From Istiophorus platypterus (Eukaryota > Chordata > Actinopteri > Istiophoriformes > Istiophoridae), in NCBI GenBank assembly GCA_016859345.1, contig CM029126.1, forward strand, positions 6,677,027 to 6,741,026: a stretch of DNA of 64,000 nt. The letters run 5' to 3'. The position numbers and the translations under genes are program-made. Below are positions 52,561-64,000 of the stretch, piece by piece (positions within the stretch are counted from its first letter, which is position 1; each line of letters starts with the position of its first letter). The notes under the pieces are model-generated. The model worked only from the letters and a program-made list of their open reading frames with translations. It was not told where the DNA came from and did not search any database.

Positions 52561-55172
52561 TAAATTAAACTTTTTTTTTCTTTTTTTTTTTTGAGATATC
52601 AGGAAAAACAAAAAACAAACAAAAAAACACAACCAAGAAAACTCTAGCACAGGCAACAGTTACTGAGGGCGGCTGTTCGGTTGGGAAAAAAAAAGAAAAT
52701 AAAAAACAAGCAAACAAACAAACAGACAAACAAAAAAAAAAACAGAAGTGAGCAAAAATTTCTCGCAGCCATGTTTGTGGAGTTGAACTAAACTCCCAGT
52801 TTGCCTCATAAAGGAGTTCAAAGATGTGAGATGCAAGCGAGATGCCCCAGAGAACCAGACCAGGAAAAAGCTGTTAGCCGTCAGACCGTGGCGCGGCGCT
52901 TCGACAGAGCTGCTGCAGTCACGGCGATCGGCGGACGGAGGATGAAAAAAAAAAAGAGGTAGAGCGCGGTTCGCCCGGGCACAACAACGCAGTTTTTCTG
53001 GGAACTAACTTAAAAAAAACCCGTGTTGTTTTTTTTTTTTTTTTTTTTTTTTTCGAATGAATTTATTTTACTGCTAACGTGAACACAACTCGGAAAAACT
53101 CAGGCTAAATTAACAAGGTTACGTCCAGAACAACAGCTGAAAAGACCTTGTGGTGACACCGGTCTGCAACTTGACTGGATGTCATTCATTGAACAGGCTT
53201 TAAAAAGAAATTCACGTGCTCAGTTCGTCTTTTCCATCGTTCCATCTTCGGACCAGCTGCTTTTGTTCGTCAAACCCACCCACGCCTGTAGCACGTCCCT
53301 GAAAATGCATCAACAGAAGAACAACAGACTGAAGTTGATGCCGAAGTGAAAATTCAGTGGCACCCTCTGTTAAAACTGATTTACTTGATAAAAGTTCAGT
53401 GATCATCCATCACCTGTAATCTGTGACTGAATTAATCCCTAAAATCCTCTTCATCATCTCATTCTCGCAAGTCTCCTCTCTCCTCTTCGACGGATTGATG
53501 GCATCTGACTGGAATATTAGCACCACCTGCATTTTACCCCGTTGACCAACTCTTAATGTTTGTACGTCAGTAGTGGATGTAAACCTGCATTAACTTGCAT
53601 TCCCTCTATTATTCCAAAAAAATTATTTCCACATATCTTAAAACAAGTCTGGAGATATTTCGGTAGTTAAATAGTAAGTAGCTACTTAATCAAGCCCTCA
53701 CCACAGAGATGGCTGATGGGAAAATGCTTTAGAAAGCACTGAGTTTGCCTGTTTTATTTTTTTTTACGTGAGAGCAATTACGCAATTAAAGGATGCTCCA
53801 TCTGAGCAAGACGACTGCTTTCATCCACCCTTCAAATAACGAGACAAGCACTTTCAAACAGCAGCGGGAATTTTTTTTTTTCTACAAACAGAATCTCTTG
53901 CTTATGGATACGGCCCAGAAAAAAAGAAGGTATTACTGAAAGCAATATGTGAGCAGAATGAAAAGTAGGAGCTCTAAGAGGTTCAAATAATAAATCTCTA
54001 GCCTTGTTTGGCTCCGACTGACGCAGGCTGTACGTTCTGCTACACAGCAAGAGTGACACCATCGAGCAGTTTCATAAGGGGAGGGCATCATTAGCGTAAA
54101 TTTATCGGTTTCCTTTCCAAACAGAGTGCAATGATCCCTGCTCTGAGGAGTCATTTTAATTTCACACATGGCCACCGGACTAAAGCCGCCCTATTGCGCG
54201 GACGTCTCAGACGGGGCGCGCCCCTCGTTCCCTGAGGTCGGTGCTACCAACGCCACTTCGTTTTCTGAGACGCAATTCTTAAGGTCGAATTTGAAGAGAT
54301 CCCCGTCACAGTAATGACACGCTTGGCCTGAGAATAGAGGTTGAGGAGTTGTTTTACTGTGTCAGAATAACCTTTTCTGTTTCTGTGCAAGCATGACAAC
54401 CCCAACAACTGCTTTCTCGGATTATACATGTTATGAGATTTCTCCCCGCGCTTTTTCTTCTTTTCTGATTGCCGTTCATTCTTCCACTCGGCATAAATTC
54501 CGCTTATTCCCATTCAGGCGACATTAAAGAAAGGAAAGTTTTTGGGTCATGTGCATGAGCAGTGCTCCCTAACTTTTGTGGAATGAGTCTGACATGTTAA
54601 AATGCAAATATTCAAAAAGGCAAGCTTAAAGATGGGACATCCATTATGTGACGTGCTGTCATATCCACGATGTTCAATCTGCAATTCAGAGTTCCAGCTC
54701 ATTTGTCTAAGTTTTTCGGACACTGTGCTGTGTCAACAAAAAGAAGAGGAAAGAAGAAAAAGGGGAAGAAACCGAGACACAGCCCAGACATTGCAGTGTG
54801 TGTTGAAAGCAGCCATTCTGACGCAACTCGGTCGGTGCTGTTGCTCAACAGAACTTTAATATAAATTCATTATGGGAAGAGCAAAGTCTAATTTGCGCCT
54901 GAGCCACGGGGAGCTGTAACATCGCTGGGGAATTCGTGGAGGGGGATATTAAAAAGGTACTTAGAAAGCAAGGTCGCACGCAAAAGCAAGGTCATTCAGA
55001 GTATAATCAGAATATACAGGCAGAGATTTTTTGGGGGGGGTTAAAAAAAAAAAAACGGTGCGGGGGAGAGGAGTCAACTACCTTAATCAGTCGTTTTGTT
55101 CTTCACAGTATGACCTTTGCCCTCAAACAGAGAACCGATTAAACTAAAAATTAACCGTTAACCATCACTTCA

Positions 55173-55200
55173 TCAGCCTGAGGCCGCAGCCTCAGGCTGA
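55173..55200. repeat. Perfect 12-bp GC-rich inverted repeat, 4-base loop
   Basis: Arms TCAGCCTGAGGC and its reverse complement flank cgca. It lies in receptor intron 1. Confidence 0.95.
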
Positions 55201-56468
55201 GCCTCTGGTCCGTCATTTGTTTTCCTGGGCGCACGCTTTCCAGAGTGCACGGCTGCGAAATGCTTGACGGGACGCGGGCGTTCTCCGTCGGACAAACGCT
55301 TTGCCATGCTCTGCTCCCCTGCACAAAACGATCTGGGGGAGCACGGATGTGGAAAGACGGCGGCGATCGGCAGGGATAAACTAAACCTTGCTGATATCAG
55401 TATTTTTTTTTCCGCTCCTTCAATCCCGTGTTGTCCGGGGCCCTTTCCGTCCTTAGTCTCCCTTCAAATTTCATCCACCGGCCTTCGCCACTCCCCCCTT
55501 TTCTCTTATCTCCCTCTCCTCCTGCCCAGTCTCCCGTTCCTCCTCCTCCTCCTCCTCCTCCGTAGGTCCTCTCTGGAGACACTTGACAGGTCTATTAGAT
55601 CCGTGGCCTCGTCTTCCCAACACCACTGGCAAAAAAATAAATAAATAAATAAAAACCAGGAGACTCCCAGATTTTTGCCCCAGCTTTGCTATGAGCTGAC
55701 CTTCAATAAATCAATCATTTCTTTCAGCGAGAGGCAGGAGCGAGTCGCGGCCACTGGGAACGTTGTGGATGTTCAGCTGTAGTTTAATCGGCCTTCTGCT
55801 GAGAAAGGGGCAGGAAAATATACGCCGTTGTTTCAAACTTCTCATTTCTACCCCGTCGCTCCTCGTGTTCCTTTTTCTCGCGGGCAGCCGGTGATGGATG
55901 GTGCATTTCGTAATAAGACACAGGAAAATTCATGGGGTAATCTTTTTTTTTCCCTTCTTCTTCTTCTTCTTCACCCCCTTTCAGACAGAGACTTATCTTC
56001 TCTTGAACTTCCCCTACAAGTATTTCGGATCCAGCGGCTATTCAGAAGCACAGCTGCTTAATTATGGCACATTCCCCCATATGAAAATATACAGTGCTGC
56101 TCTCCGCTGCAGAGCTGTGGCACCGGTTATGATCGGTTATCTTGTGCTGTGATTTGCGGCTCGTCCCGGGTCGAGCCGGGTCGAGACCGGGTGATAGAGG
56201 CGGCGGGCGGCCTCGGCGCCTCGTCTGTTTACGGGGGAAACGGAGGCCGGATTATTGAGGAAGACGACGATCGATAAAACATCGACTCCATCGAAACCTC
56301 CTCCGCAATAAAGTAGCCTGCCACAAAAGATCAAAGAGTCGAAGAGGAGGAGGAGGAGGAAGAGGAGGCGGAAGAGGAGGGTGGGGGGGTGTTATTCGAC
56401 TTTTCCCGACAAGTCACGAGGGGGGAACCTCCGAACCAGCCGCGAGCATCTTTTATTCATACCCCCCC

Positions 56469-56484
56469 CCCACACACACACACA

Positions 56485-56531
<47 letters not shown>
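56469..56531. repeat. Compound (CA)n-(CT)n-(CA)n microsatellite
   Basis: Three dinucleotide blocks follow one another after a C-run (56463-56471), in receptor intron 1. Confidence 0.92.
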
Positions 56532-56532
<1 letters not shown>

Positions 56533-57297
56533 TCTTTTACTTACGATGAGAGACTCCAGCTTTCGGGAAGCCGGAGCCGAAGCGATGTGCGCGGACTTGA
56601 AATTAAAAGTAATGCGGGACTTGCAGCGACTGTTGAAAAAAGGAAAAGCGCGATGACGAGATTGAAAATGAGGAAAATGAGGAAAACTAATTTGCCAAAT
56701 GACATATTTCATATAAACATCAAAAGGTATAATCAGGGTCTGCTGCCATTTACACCGTTCAACACGTTTGGAGCTGTCAGATAAATTATTCCTTTTTTTT
56801 GTTCTAAATCTTACATTTCGGTGCATGTGGACGATTCAAACAGTTTCCTTCCACTGAGCTTTATTAGTTTGAGAAAATGGCCCAAGAGCAAACATAATGG
56901 CACTTAGCAGCCTTGTGGCCACCAGAGGGCATCACACACGAGGGCTTAATAAAAGGCGTCCTAGGATAATTATATTTCATCCAGGCATCGTTATGTTGGA
57001 GCCTCATTGGAAAACTATGTAATGTGAACTACCTGAAAATACAAATTTAATATAGAGGAGCCTTGAAAGAGTACTGTGGATGTATGTGCAAAAGGTAGCA
57101 GTAAAAAACAAACAAACAAACAAACAATCTAACAAAAACAAAAGAAAAAACTTAAAATTTCTGAGGGAATATAACCAGACGAAAATTCAAACTTCCACTT
57201 GACTTAAGGGAAGGAGAGGAATAAAAATGAATAGACCATTAGAGGGCATTGAATCATACGTGTAATTGTGAACATTGTGTCCATTTCGACTGTCCTA

Positions 57298-57299
<2 letters not shown>

Positions 57300-57350
<51 letters not shown>
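57300..57350. repeat. (CA)n microsatellite
   Basis: 25 uninterrupted CA dinucleotides, about 490 bases from the candidate receptor exon 1. Confidence 0.97.
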
Positions 57351-57353
<3 letters not shown>

Positions 57354-57946
57354 GCACATACTTCTGCAGAAAAACAGGCTGCACTACTACACACAACTGT
57401 CTGTGACATCGTTTTATAATGTTTACATCCATAACTACTTGATAACGGTTCTCTTAACGGCGCTGTTAGGAAATATTGATTAATTTTGTTAAAATTATTG
57501 TTTTAAATTTTTGTCTTATGTTCTTTATTTTCATAAACAGCAGCTGTCGGTTAGGACAGGAGCACTATGATTCCCATGTTTTTATGGGTGAACAATTAAA
57601 ATGTGCATTTTCTTTTCTTTTTCTTTTCTTTCTACACTGGAGCAAGAGGTTGTCAATCTTTGCACAACACCAGCGGGGAAAAGTAATAATATTCCTCATT
57701 AAAGGGTTAAAAAGTCACATCAACAAGTTCCCGAAAGGGAGAGTTTATGTTCCGAGGCTTTTTCCAAACGGACCGAGGTCGATAAAAGGCGCTTAAAGTC
57801 GGAGCCTCCGCCGCCTAGAAGCGCTTAAATCACTCACCCTCTCCGCGGGCTGAGCTGCTCCTTCTCAGGTCCGCTCCCTCCGCAGGATCGGCGTCGGGCT
57901 GCGGCGTCCCGTCCCGCAGTTTACGGCCAAGCCTCCCACCTTGACC

Positions 57947-57980
57947 TCAGTCAGTCAGTCAGTCAGTCAGTCAGTCAGTC
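57947..57980. repeat. (TCAG)n tetranucleotide repeat, 8.5 copies
   Basis: A perfect tetranucleotide run inside the CpG-rich block, about 110 bases upstream of the candidate exon 1 donor, so in the 5' UTR or core promoter. Confidence 0.95.
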
Positions 57981-58136
57981 GGGCAGTGCGTGGCCCGCGG
58001 ACGCACACGCACTGAAACAAAAATCATTGAGTCCCCGCTCCTCAGCGGCGTGAGTCTCCCGCATCTCCCGTGTCCGCGCTCGGCGGTGCGGTGGAACCCG
58101 GGTCAGCGGCGCGGCGGGAGTCTGCTGGATGAGCCG

Positions 58137-58207
58137 CGGAGGAGGAGGAGGAGGAGGAGGATGGAGGATGGAGATAGTTGGAGGAGAGGAGGAGGAGGAG
58201 GAGGGGG
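58137..58207. repeat. (GGA)n purine-rich tract
   Basis: Almost pure purine on the plus strand, with two GGA runs and a terminal G-run. It is capable of triplex or G-quadruplex structure. Confidence 0.9.
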
Positions 58208-58324
58208 GGGTTCACGCAGATTTCAGCACCTCGCTCCAGTGGCAGATACACTGAAATGCTATTGGCTGGCATGGATATTGTTAGAAAGGCAATGGACACG
58301 TTTTCACCATGAGGATTAAAGATC

Positions 58325-58535
58325 TACTATATTACACCTTTAATTTATACCATACTTTACCTTTAGGTACTATAAGTTTTACCTTATGTTATTCTTTAGG
58401 TATACTATACTATACCATCAGGTACTATAGGCAAACCTTAAGGTATACTATAGCTTAAAAAGTATCTTATACCTTTAACCTATACTGTGCCTTAAGCTAT
58501 GATAACCTTATTCTATGATACACCTTTAAGCACAG
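58325..58535. repeat. AT-rich imperfect tandem repeat (taggtactata-like unit)
   Basis: The words acctttaggtactata, tttaggtatactatac, caggtactatag and aaggtatactatag recur, each close to acctta or acctttaa. This gives about eight degenerate units of 20-30 bases. Confidence 0.7.
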
Positions 58536-61500
58536 TTTCGAGGCACTTGCATCAGTCACAGATCCACTTATGTGAACATACACTTCTGCTCCGCTATATT
58601 AGGTCACAGCTACAGCTACTTTGCGGATGAACATTTTAAATACAAAACATGATCAGCTTATAAAACGATGGACTGTTATAGATGAAACAACTGACCAGTA
58701 TATTACAAAGTAGTTTAAAAAAAAAAAGAACTTCCCCACCACCAGCTTTGACAGGGCACAAGACATCTAAATACTCCTTCTAACCCTGGAGATCAAATAC
58801 AGATGAGCGAGGAGGACGAGGAAAAAGACAGAGCCAGACCACGTTTAGTCTGTAGCTCTAATTGAACTCTGCTCCTCATGCATCAATAAACCTCAAGATT
58901 AAAACCAGTTACAGCATTAAAAAGGGAAAGTGAGAGATCACAGTTAAACTGGCTGCGCTCACTGTCACCAGTCGCTTGGCACAAAGACAAAATATGAATG
59001 GAAAAGAAGAAACTCTGACCAAAATATAAATGATCTACATGAATGTGGAGTTGGTGTCAAGCAGCAGGTCAGTGAGAGATTGTTTGACTCCATTAGTGAA
59101 GTTTTATCTGAAAAATAGATTTCTGATGTTCCAGAAATGAATAAACTGCTTGTGCTGACAGCAAATCCTTCTGCTGATACAACTAGTAAGGCCAAAACAG
59201 GTGATGTCATTATCAGTAGTGGAAAGTAACGGGGTAATTTTACAAACGTGCAATGCTTCAGTACGATTCATATTTAAAGCTTTAATTACCAGTTACTTTG
59301 CAGATACAATAAAAAAAACAAAAAAAACAATCATATCTATATATGAGGTCAATTTAATTTATTTTAATCTAATCTTAATTTATTTATTTAATTTATATAT
59401 ATATATGTAAGAAGCAACAACTATTCTAAAAAAAAAAAAAAAAAAGTCTACTTTGCATTGTAATGGAGATTCAAAAGTTTTTCTCTAAACATATCAAATA
59501 TTTCTCACAGGGATAGCAAAACTCTGTGGACCCCCCCCCCCCGGTTTTCATTTTAACCACTCTATTCTCCACTCCAGGCAGCTTATCACAAACTCATGTA
59601 TCAAGAGACCCAAATTCATTTCCATTTGGGCAGGTTTACACCGTTTGACCTGCCACATCCCTGAAACACCATCAACTGGCAGGTTTCCATCTTCTGAATT
59701 TGCAGGAGTACCTGAGCCTTCCAGGGTAAAGATATTTCAACTCTCAGGGGCACCATATATCAACTCAACTTTTGATTGAACCAACTCCATAATCGAGGTT
59801 ATGCATAAGGTCAGTCTATTCATCAATACTACACTGAAATTAGAAAATTAAAATTCAGTGTGAATAACCTTTTAGTCTCTTTTCCACATCATACTCCAGC
59901 TGCATGATAATGACCGGGTGACAGAGTTGAAGAAGCTCGCCCAGACCTCAGTGATAGGAGGTATTGGTTTGATGAAAAAAAGTTGTATTAAATTTCTTTA
60001 CGTAGACTACTGAACTTTCTTGGTAAATTTTCATGTTTTATTGTCTTACAACACTGAATTAAATTAGATTCAATGGGGAATTTTTTGACACTTACCATCA
60101 GGAAAAAAAGCCTTTAAGGTCAAAGTACAAACAGATCTTGACAAAAGCGATCTAATTAACAAATAGAAAAAAAATATATATTTTTTTTTACATTTATACA
60201 CATCAATACTGTAAGAAGAACAAAACAAAGCAGGGCAAAAGTATAGAGGGAGGAAAACCTATCAGAGGGAATAAAGAAATTAAATCTAAGAATAATGAAA
60301 AACATCCATCACCTGAAGACACCAAATACTGTTGCCATTGTTAATGAGGATTAAACCTACACAGGCAACAATGTTTGGCTATAATAGCAAGCAGGTTATT
60401 GTCAGGCAAGGTCATTGCCATGATTCACAGGAGACATAAAAAAGCTAAGAGCGAAAAATAAATCTAACTGGAAGAGATCAAGGTGACAAGAACAAAGTGG
60501 AAACGCTGCTGCTTGAACAAAGCTGACCTGTGAAATGGGATGTTAGAAAAAAACAAAAAAATAAACATAAATAGAAAAATCCCATCCCATCCATGCCACC
60601 CTAACCACTAATATGCATTTAAAAGAAATATGACGCTGCATCAGCATGACGCCGTTAGCTGCTGTAAATTTTCCTGTTTCCAGACTTTAACGGATTTGAC
60701 CTTACATTCCCTTTCCCCTTTATGAAAAGCAAATCAGTGCTTGATGCAAAGTTGCAGGAAGCGGCACTAACATGCCTTACCCTTGGTGGTACAGGTATGT
60801 GTGTGTGTGTGTGTGTGAATTTACCTCACACGAGAAGCAGAATAAAACAGACTGATCCTTGGCTACTTTAAAAATGTATCCTTTGCTGAGAAGCCAGACC
60901 TTTTCATCTTTCCAGGAGCCTCGCTCTCCCCTGTAGCCACCCCTCCTTCCCCTTCTTTCGTCCACATTCCAGGCTTTCTAATCCCCTTGACTGAAGAGCA
61001 GAAGACCCAGTGGCTCCGGGGCGCGAAAGAGGAGAAGTAAATTAGAAAGAGGAGAGAGGGCTAGAGACGAGAGAAGGAATGGAAAGGAAGAGAGAGCCTC
61101 TCAAGCTGTGAACACAGAGGGGAAGGCATAGGAAGGGATGAGAGCAGCTAAGTGCGAAGACAGGTGATGGACAACAGTGAGAGAAATACCATCAATTAAA
61201 AATCAATTTTTTTGTTTTATTAAGACAAAATAATTAAGTACTATTAGAAAAAAATGTTAGAGATACAAACTTAAACAAGCAGCTTTGGAGAAGTGAGCAT
61301 ACTGGAGCAGACGGTGAGCCCCGACTTATCCATGTGACTCAAGCTGCAAAACAATGGCGCCTGTTTTACCTCCTCACATCTGTCCTGCCCGTTCATCTCT
61401 TGTAATATTTAACATGAATAAAACCAAACCACAAGATAAGATTCATCAAACTTTAACAACGCACAGAAATCCTTAAATTTACAAATCGTGACATTTAATA

Positions 61501-62141
61501 AGATAAAAAAAGGAAAAAAAACAACAAACAAAAAACACAAAAAATTCCAAACAAACAAACAAACATAGCCCCCACAGTCCTCAATTCCATTTTCAGAATT
61601 TTTGTTGCCCTGAATATTTGCATTTGGTCGGTGCAGCCTTAAATAACTGGCACCTTTTCACCTGACTTTGGGCAGGTCTCACAACAGTCTTCCCTGCTTA
61701 CATGAGTTACGCGTCTTATCAGTGCCACTGGCAGTCAGGACAGGGTGATAACTCATCTCCAGACAGAGCCTGAGGTAGCCGAGGTGAGCAGCAGCAAAAC
61801 TGCGGCACAGGAACCAAGAAATTCAAACAAGTCCTGAATCAGAGAGAAGTGTGCTTGGTGCATAAAGCCAAAGAGACCGAGAAGCACACTTGATGACCAC
61901 GACCTTACTTTGTGGCCAAGCTAGGACTAACAAGCTTCAAATAAAAAGGCTAAAAATAAATCTAAACTTTATCCTAACAATGACCTCAACAGATATCGCT
62001 TGAATAAACTTCTTTTTTCTCCCAAGCTTGGCTAAAAGGTGAGAACATCTGTGTTGAAAACTTTGCTTTTATGTAAACTGGACAAAGACAGAAGACATTT
62101 CATGAATAGCAAGTATAAAGTCATCAATGAACTAGAATTGG
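58536..62141. other. Intergenic region between xrcc1 and the D2 receptor gene
   Basis: About 3.6 kb of non-coding DNA, AT-rich, with A-rich runs, a C-run near 59531-59542 and a short GT tract (60797-60816). No gene is supported. Confidence 0.55.
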
Positions 62142-62147
62142 TTTATT
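62142..62147 (-). terminator. xrcc1: Candidate polyadenylation signal of xrcc1
   Basis: AATAAA on the minus strand about 140 bases downstream of the xrcc1 stop codon. Confidence 0.5.
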
Positions 62148-62284
62148 GCTTCTTCTAAGTCGAGTGGTGAATCTGAGAAAGAAAAAAAAAAAAAGTCTAT
62201 GGCTTTCCCCGCTGTTTCTTCGTCAGGATATGAAGACTGAGCATGTGTCTCTGCACACCCATGTGTGTACATACAGTGTATTGT

Positions 62285-62392
62285 TCAGGGGACAACAGAG
62301 TAGGGTTGATAGGGCAGCAGCTTTTGACGTTCATTGATCGCGTAAATCCATGCCGGTTTGACAAAGTTCAGGTTCCCGTTCTCCATCAGCGC
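62285..62392 (-). CDS. xrcc1: xrcc1 terminal exon
   Basis: The acceptor is aatacag|GCG. It encodes ALMENGNLNFVKPAWIY and the conserved LLPYQPYSVVP terminus, then TGA. Confidence 0.96.
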   Translation of the reverse strand, partial: ALMENGNLNFVKPAWIYAINERQKLLPYQPYSVVP

Positions 62393-63565
62393 CTGTATTG
62401 GAAGGGAGAGTGAAAGCGAGAGAAACAGAGATAGAGAGAGAGAGAGAGGTCATAAGGGTTCTTGTTGCATCACAAATGGACTCATTAGAAGAGGTACGGG
62501 GCCTTTTAAAAAGTGAAAGCTCAGACTGTATAACCAAAATGGCAATTCAGATGCTAACAAGGCCCTTCAGATGGCTGAAAACCTGATTCTGACCCACGAT
62601 CTCAAACGGATTCAATAGCCACTTGGTCCAAACACTGCTGCATTTTTTAACTGGGAGGCTAAAACACGCAGTTTGCTTTGTGGTTTTTATTTGATCAAAG
62701 GTTGCGGAATTAGAAATATTAACGTGCTCACTGCTTAAAAGAAAATGGCAACGTCTCTTGCTCAACATTTTTAGTCACAGTTAGAGTTAGACGTCACTAT
62801 TTGGCCATGACTGCCAAGGAAATACTGATGTAAAGTCACAGGGAGAAAGAAGAGAGGACTTGACTCACGTCTTCAAAAGAGTCATGCCACCCCTCACTGG
62901 TCACCACAAACTGCACCTTCTCTGTCATGTAGTCCTCGATTGCTCTGGAGCAGAGAAAACAGTGTGTATCAGAGATATTTAATTACCTCCATTTGCTTCT
63001 CATACTACATGGTCACTGTGAGTTCCTGCAAAAGAGTTTAAGTCATAGTGAGTTACTTCTACAAGTGTTTCTCACCCATTAAAGGCAACGATGTATCGCA
63101 ATAGTAGGCGTCTCTCATTGTTAGGGAATTTACCGTAGAGGAAAAAGTGCTTCCCGCTCAGGAAGTCTGAAAGAAACAAGAAAATGGGAAGAGAAAGAGT
63201 TTAACTGATACATAATATGTAAGAGGAGTAATTAATACGTGCTCTCTGATAAAAGGGGGAGAAAGAAAACACGGAAAAACGGCGTGTATGTGGTGTTTCT
63301 GAAAGACAGCAAATTACTTTCTGTCAGCGTTTGTTGTCCCAGGGAGGGAGAACATCTTTCTCTGTGACTGGGAAAGGGACAGACAAAAGGGACAGGAGAA
63401 CGTGGAGATAAGAACAAGACATGCATACCTGGTAGCTCGGGGATGGGGTGATCCTCTTCAGCCTCGGCGTCTGTGTTTTCATCCGTCGACCCCCCGTATG
63501 GATCCTCGTCTTTCACCGTCTTTACATCTGGTGCTGTTTTCTTCTGTCTGTTCTCCTTCTCCACT
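62285..63565 (-). CDS. xrcc1: DNA repair scaffold XRCC1, C-terminal part (continues past right edge)
   Basis: The last four coding exons are 63429-63565, 63076-63166, 62869-62944 and 62285-62392, all in phase. XRCC1 is a scaffold for single-strand-break and base-excision repair in the nucleus. The visible part starts in the linker (KTAPDVKTVKDEDPYGGS, then TDENTD, as in human). It runs through the second BRCT domain: PELPDFLSGKHFFLYGKFP, LLLRYIVAFNG, IEDYMTEKVQFVVTSEGW, and ends WIYAINERQKLLPYQPYSVV plus Pro and TGA. In human this BRCT binds DNA ligase III. Human counterparts are ELPDFFQGKHFFLYGEFP and ERQKLLPHQLYGVV, so identity is firm. The N-terminal and first BRCT domains lie beyond 64000. 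Confidence 0.96.
62869..62944 (-). CDS. xrcc1: xrcc1 penultimate exon
   Basis: The acceptor is ctccag|A and the donor is GAC|GTGAGT. It encodes AIEDYMTEKVQFVVTSEGW and HDSFED. Confidence 0.96.
63076..63166 (-). CDS. xrcc1: xrcc1 exon, start of the second BRCT domain
   Basis: The acceptor is tttcag|AC and the donor is AATGG|GTGAGA. It encodes FLSGKHFFLYGKFPNNERR and LLLRYIVAFN. Confidence 0.96.
63429..63565 (-). CDS. xrcc1: xrcc1 linker exon
   Basis: The acceptor is gtgaaag|A and the donor is CCAG|GTATGC. It encodes the acidic linker with DEDPYGGSTDENTD and the PIPELP lead into the BRCT domain. Confidence 0.9.
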
Positions 63566-64000
63566 CTTTCACAAGGGCAAAAAAAAATATATATACTTTT
63601 TTATGCTACATGTTTTGTGCCTCTCAAAAGAAGAAAACCTCCACGTTGGTCAGTCTCATTCATTTTTTTTTGTCTTGTCTGAACACTTCTTCCAATGGTG
63701 CTCGCAGTTACACTGGTAGGGCACAGTAGGTCTCCTCTTTATGGCGATAATGAATCCTAGTTAAAAAAGGAACTGAACTTAATTATGGTTAATTTAATCC
63801 AAACACTCGCTTTCTTTATATCTGTTTTTGGTCTCTAGCATCCCCTGAGGGAAATATTTGGTTCTTTTTGGTTCACAGCTAAATGCAACCCCCCCTTTGT
63901 TCACCAGCTCATCGCTACCTGATGAGCTCTCATTTTTCAAACAAGTTGTAAAACCAGGTAAAAGATGCTGAAATGCTTCATAGGGCTGAGGCCAAATGCA
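63566..64000 (-). other. xrcc1: xrcc1 intron, running off the right edge
   Basis: I see no further xrcc1 exon here. Short open stretches near 63830-63940 lack XRCC1-like residues or splice sites. Confidence 0.5.

Larger units (their letters stand above)
49542..57837 (-). other. drd2: D2 receptor intron 1 (about 8.3 kb)
   Basis: A large first intron, as in mammalian DRD2. It holds a family A fragment (52360-52560), T/A-rich low-complexity DNA (52568-52745, 53029-53053), a GC-rich patch (51660-51790), a 12-bp hairpin (55173-55200), a TCC tract (about 55539-55560), a compound CA-CT-CA tract (56469-56531) and a (CA)n (57300-57350). No additional coding exon is supported. Confidence 0.55.
57838..58210 (-). 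promoter_or_regulatory. drd2: CpG-rich promoter and candidate noncoding exon 1 of the D2 receptor
   Basis: A GC/CpG-rich block with no TATA box. On the minus strand it contains GCGGAGAGG|GTGAGTG, a strong donor (last exon base 57838). A noncoding exon 1 followed by a long intron is the mammalian DRD2 arrangement. The block includes (TCAG)8 at 57947-57980 and GGA repeats at 58137-58207. The transcription start is unknown. Confidence 0.55.

Noticed and set aside
1..64000. CRISPR arrays, bacterial operons, phage or integron features, intact transposases, tRNA or rRNA genes
   Set aside because: None was seen. Tandem repeats are microsatellites or satellites, and the genes are spliced vertebrate genes. 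I did not find a convincing tRNA cloverleaf, though a tRNAscan run would be decisive.

Overview
This is vertebrate nuclear DNA, most likely from a ray-finned (teleost) fish. It has split genes with GT-AG introns, CpG-rich first exons, many (CA/GT)n microsatellites and several dispersed repeat families I know from teleost genomes. There are no bacterial-style operons, CRISPR arrays or intact transposase genes. I read five protein-coding genes, all on the minus strand and head to tail. In transcription order (right to left) they are xrcc1 (3' end only), a D2-type dopamine receptor gene, a membrane-anchored trypsin-like serine protease, ethe1, and phldb3 (5' half only). I assembled the exons by hand: every internal junction is in phase, and almost every splice site is GT-AG.

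Layout: 1-6,540 holds phldb3 exons 7 to 2, with a candidate noncoding first exon ending at 15,059 in a CpG-rich block. 15,800-20,330 is intergenic. 20,331-24,194 is ethe1 (7 exons, 296 codons). 24,575-25,306 is a large CA-derived higher-order repeat just upstream of ethe1. 26,621-35,284 is the serine protease (9 coding exons, about 479 aa). 35,285-40,696 is intergenic and repeat-rich. 40,697-49,514 is the D2-type receptor CDS (7 coding exons, about 494 aa), with a candidate noncoding first exon ending at 57,838. 58,300-62,284 is intergenic. 62,285-63,565 holds the last four exons of xrcc1.

From general knowledge, PHLDB3, ETHE1 and XRCC1 are close neighbours on human 19q13.31, so this is conserved synteny. 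The notable difference is that a D2 receptor gene and a type II membrane protease gene lie between ethe1 and xrcc1. In human, DRD2 and TMPRSS5 are neighbours on 11q23. The genes have unrelated jobs: cortical/cytoskeletal scaffold (phldb3), mitochondrial sulfide oxidation (ethe1), cell-surface proteolysis, dopamine signalling and single-strand-break repair (xrcc1). I see no sign that they work as one system. I did not find an undescribed multi-gene system. The most interesting items are the paralogon layout, a protease stripped of its usual stalk domains, an upstream ORF overlapping the receptor start codon, a retained D2L-type cassette exon, a GC-AG intron and several long hairpins and repeat arrays.
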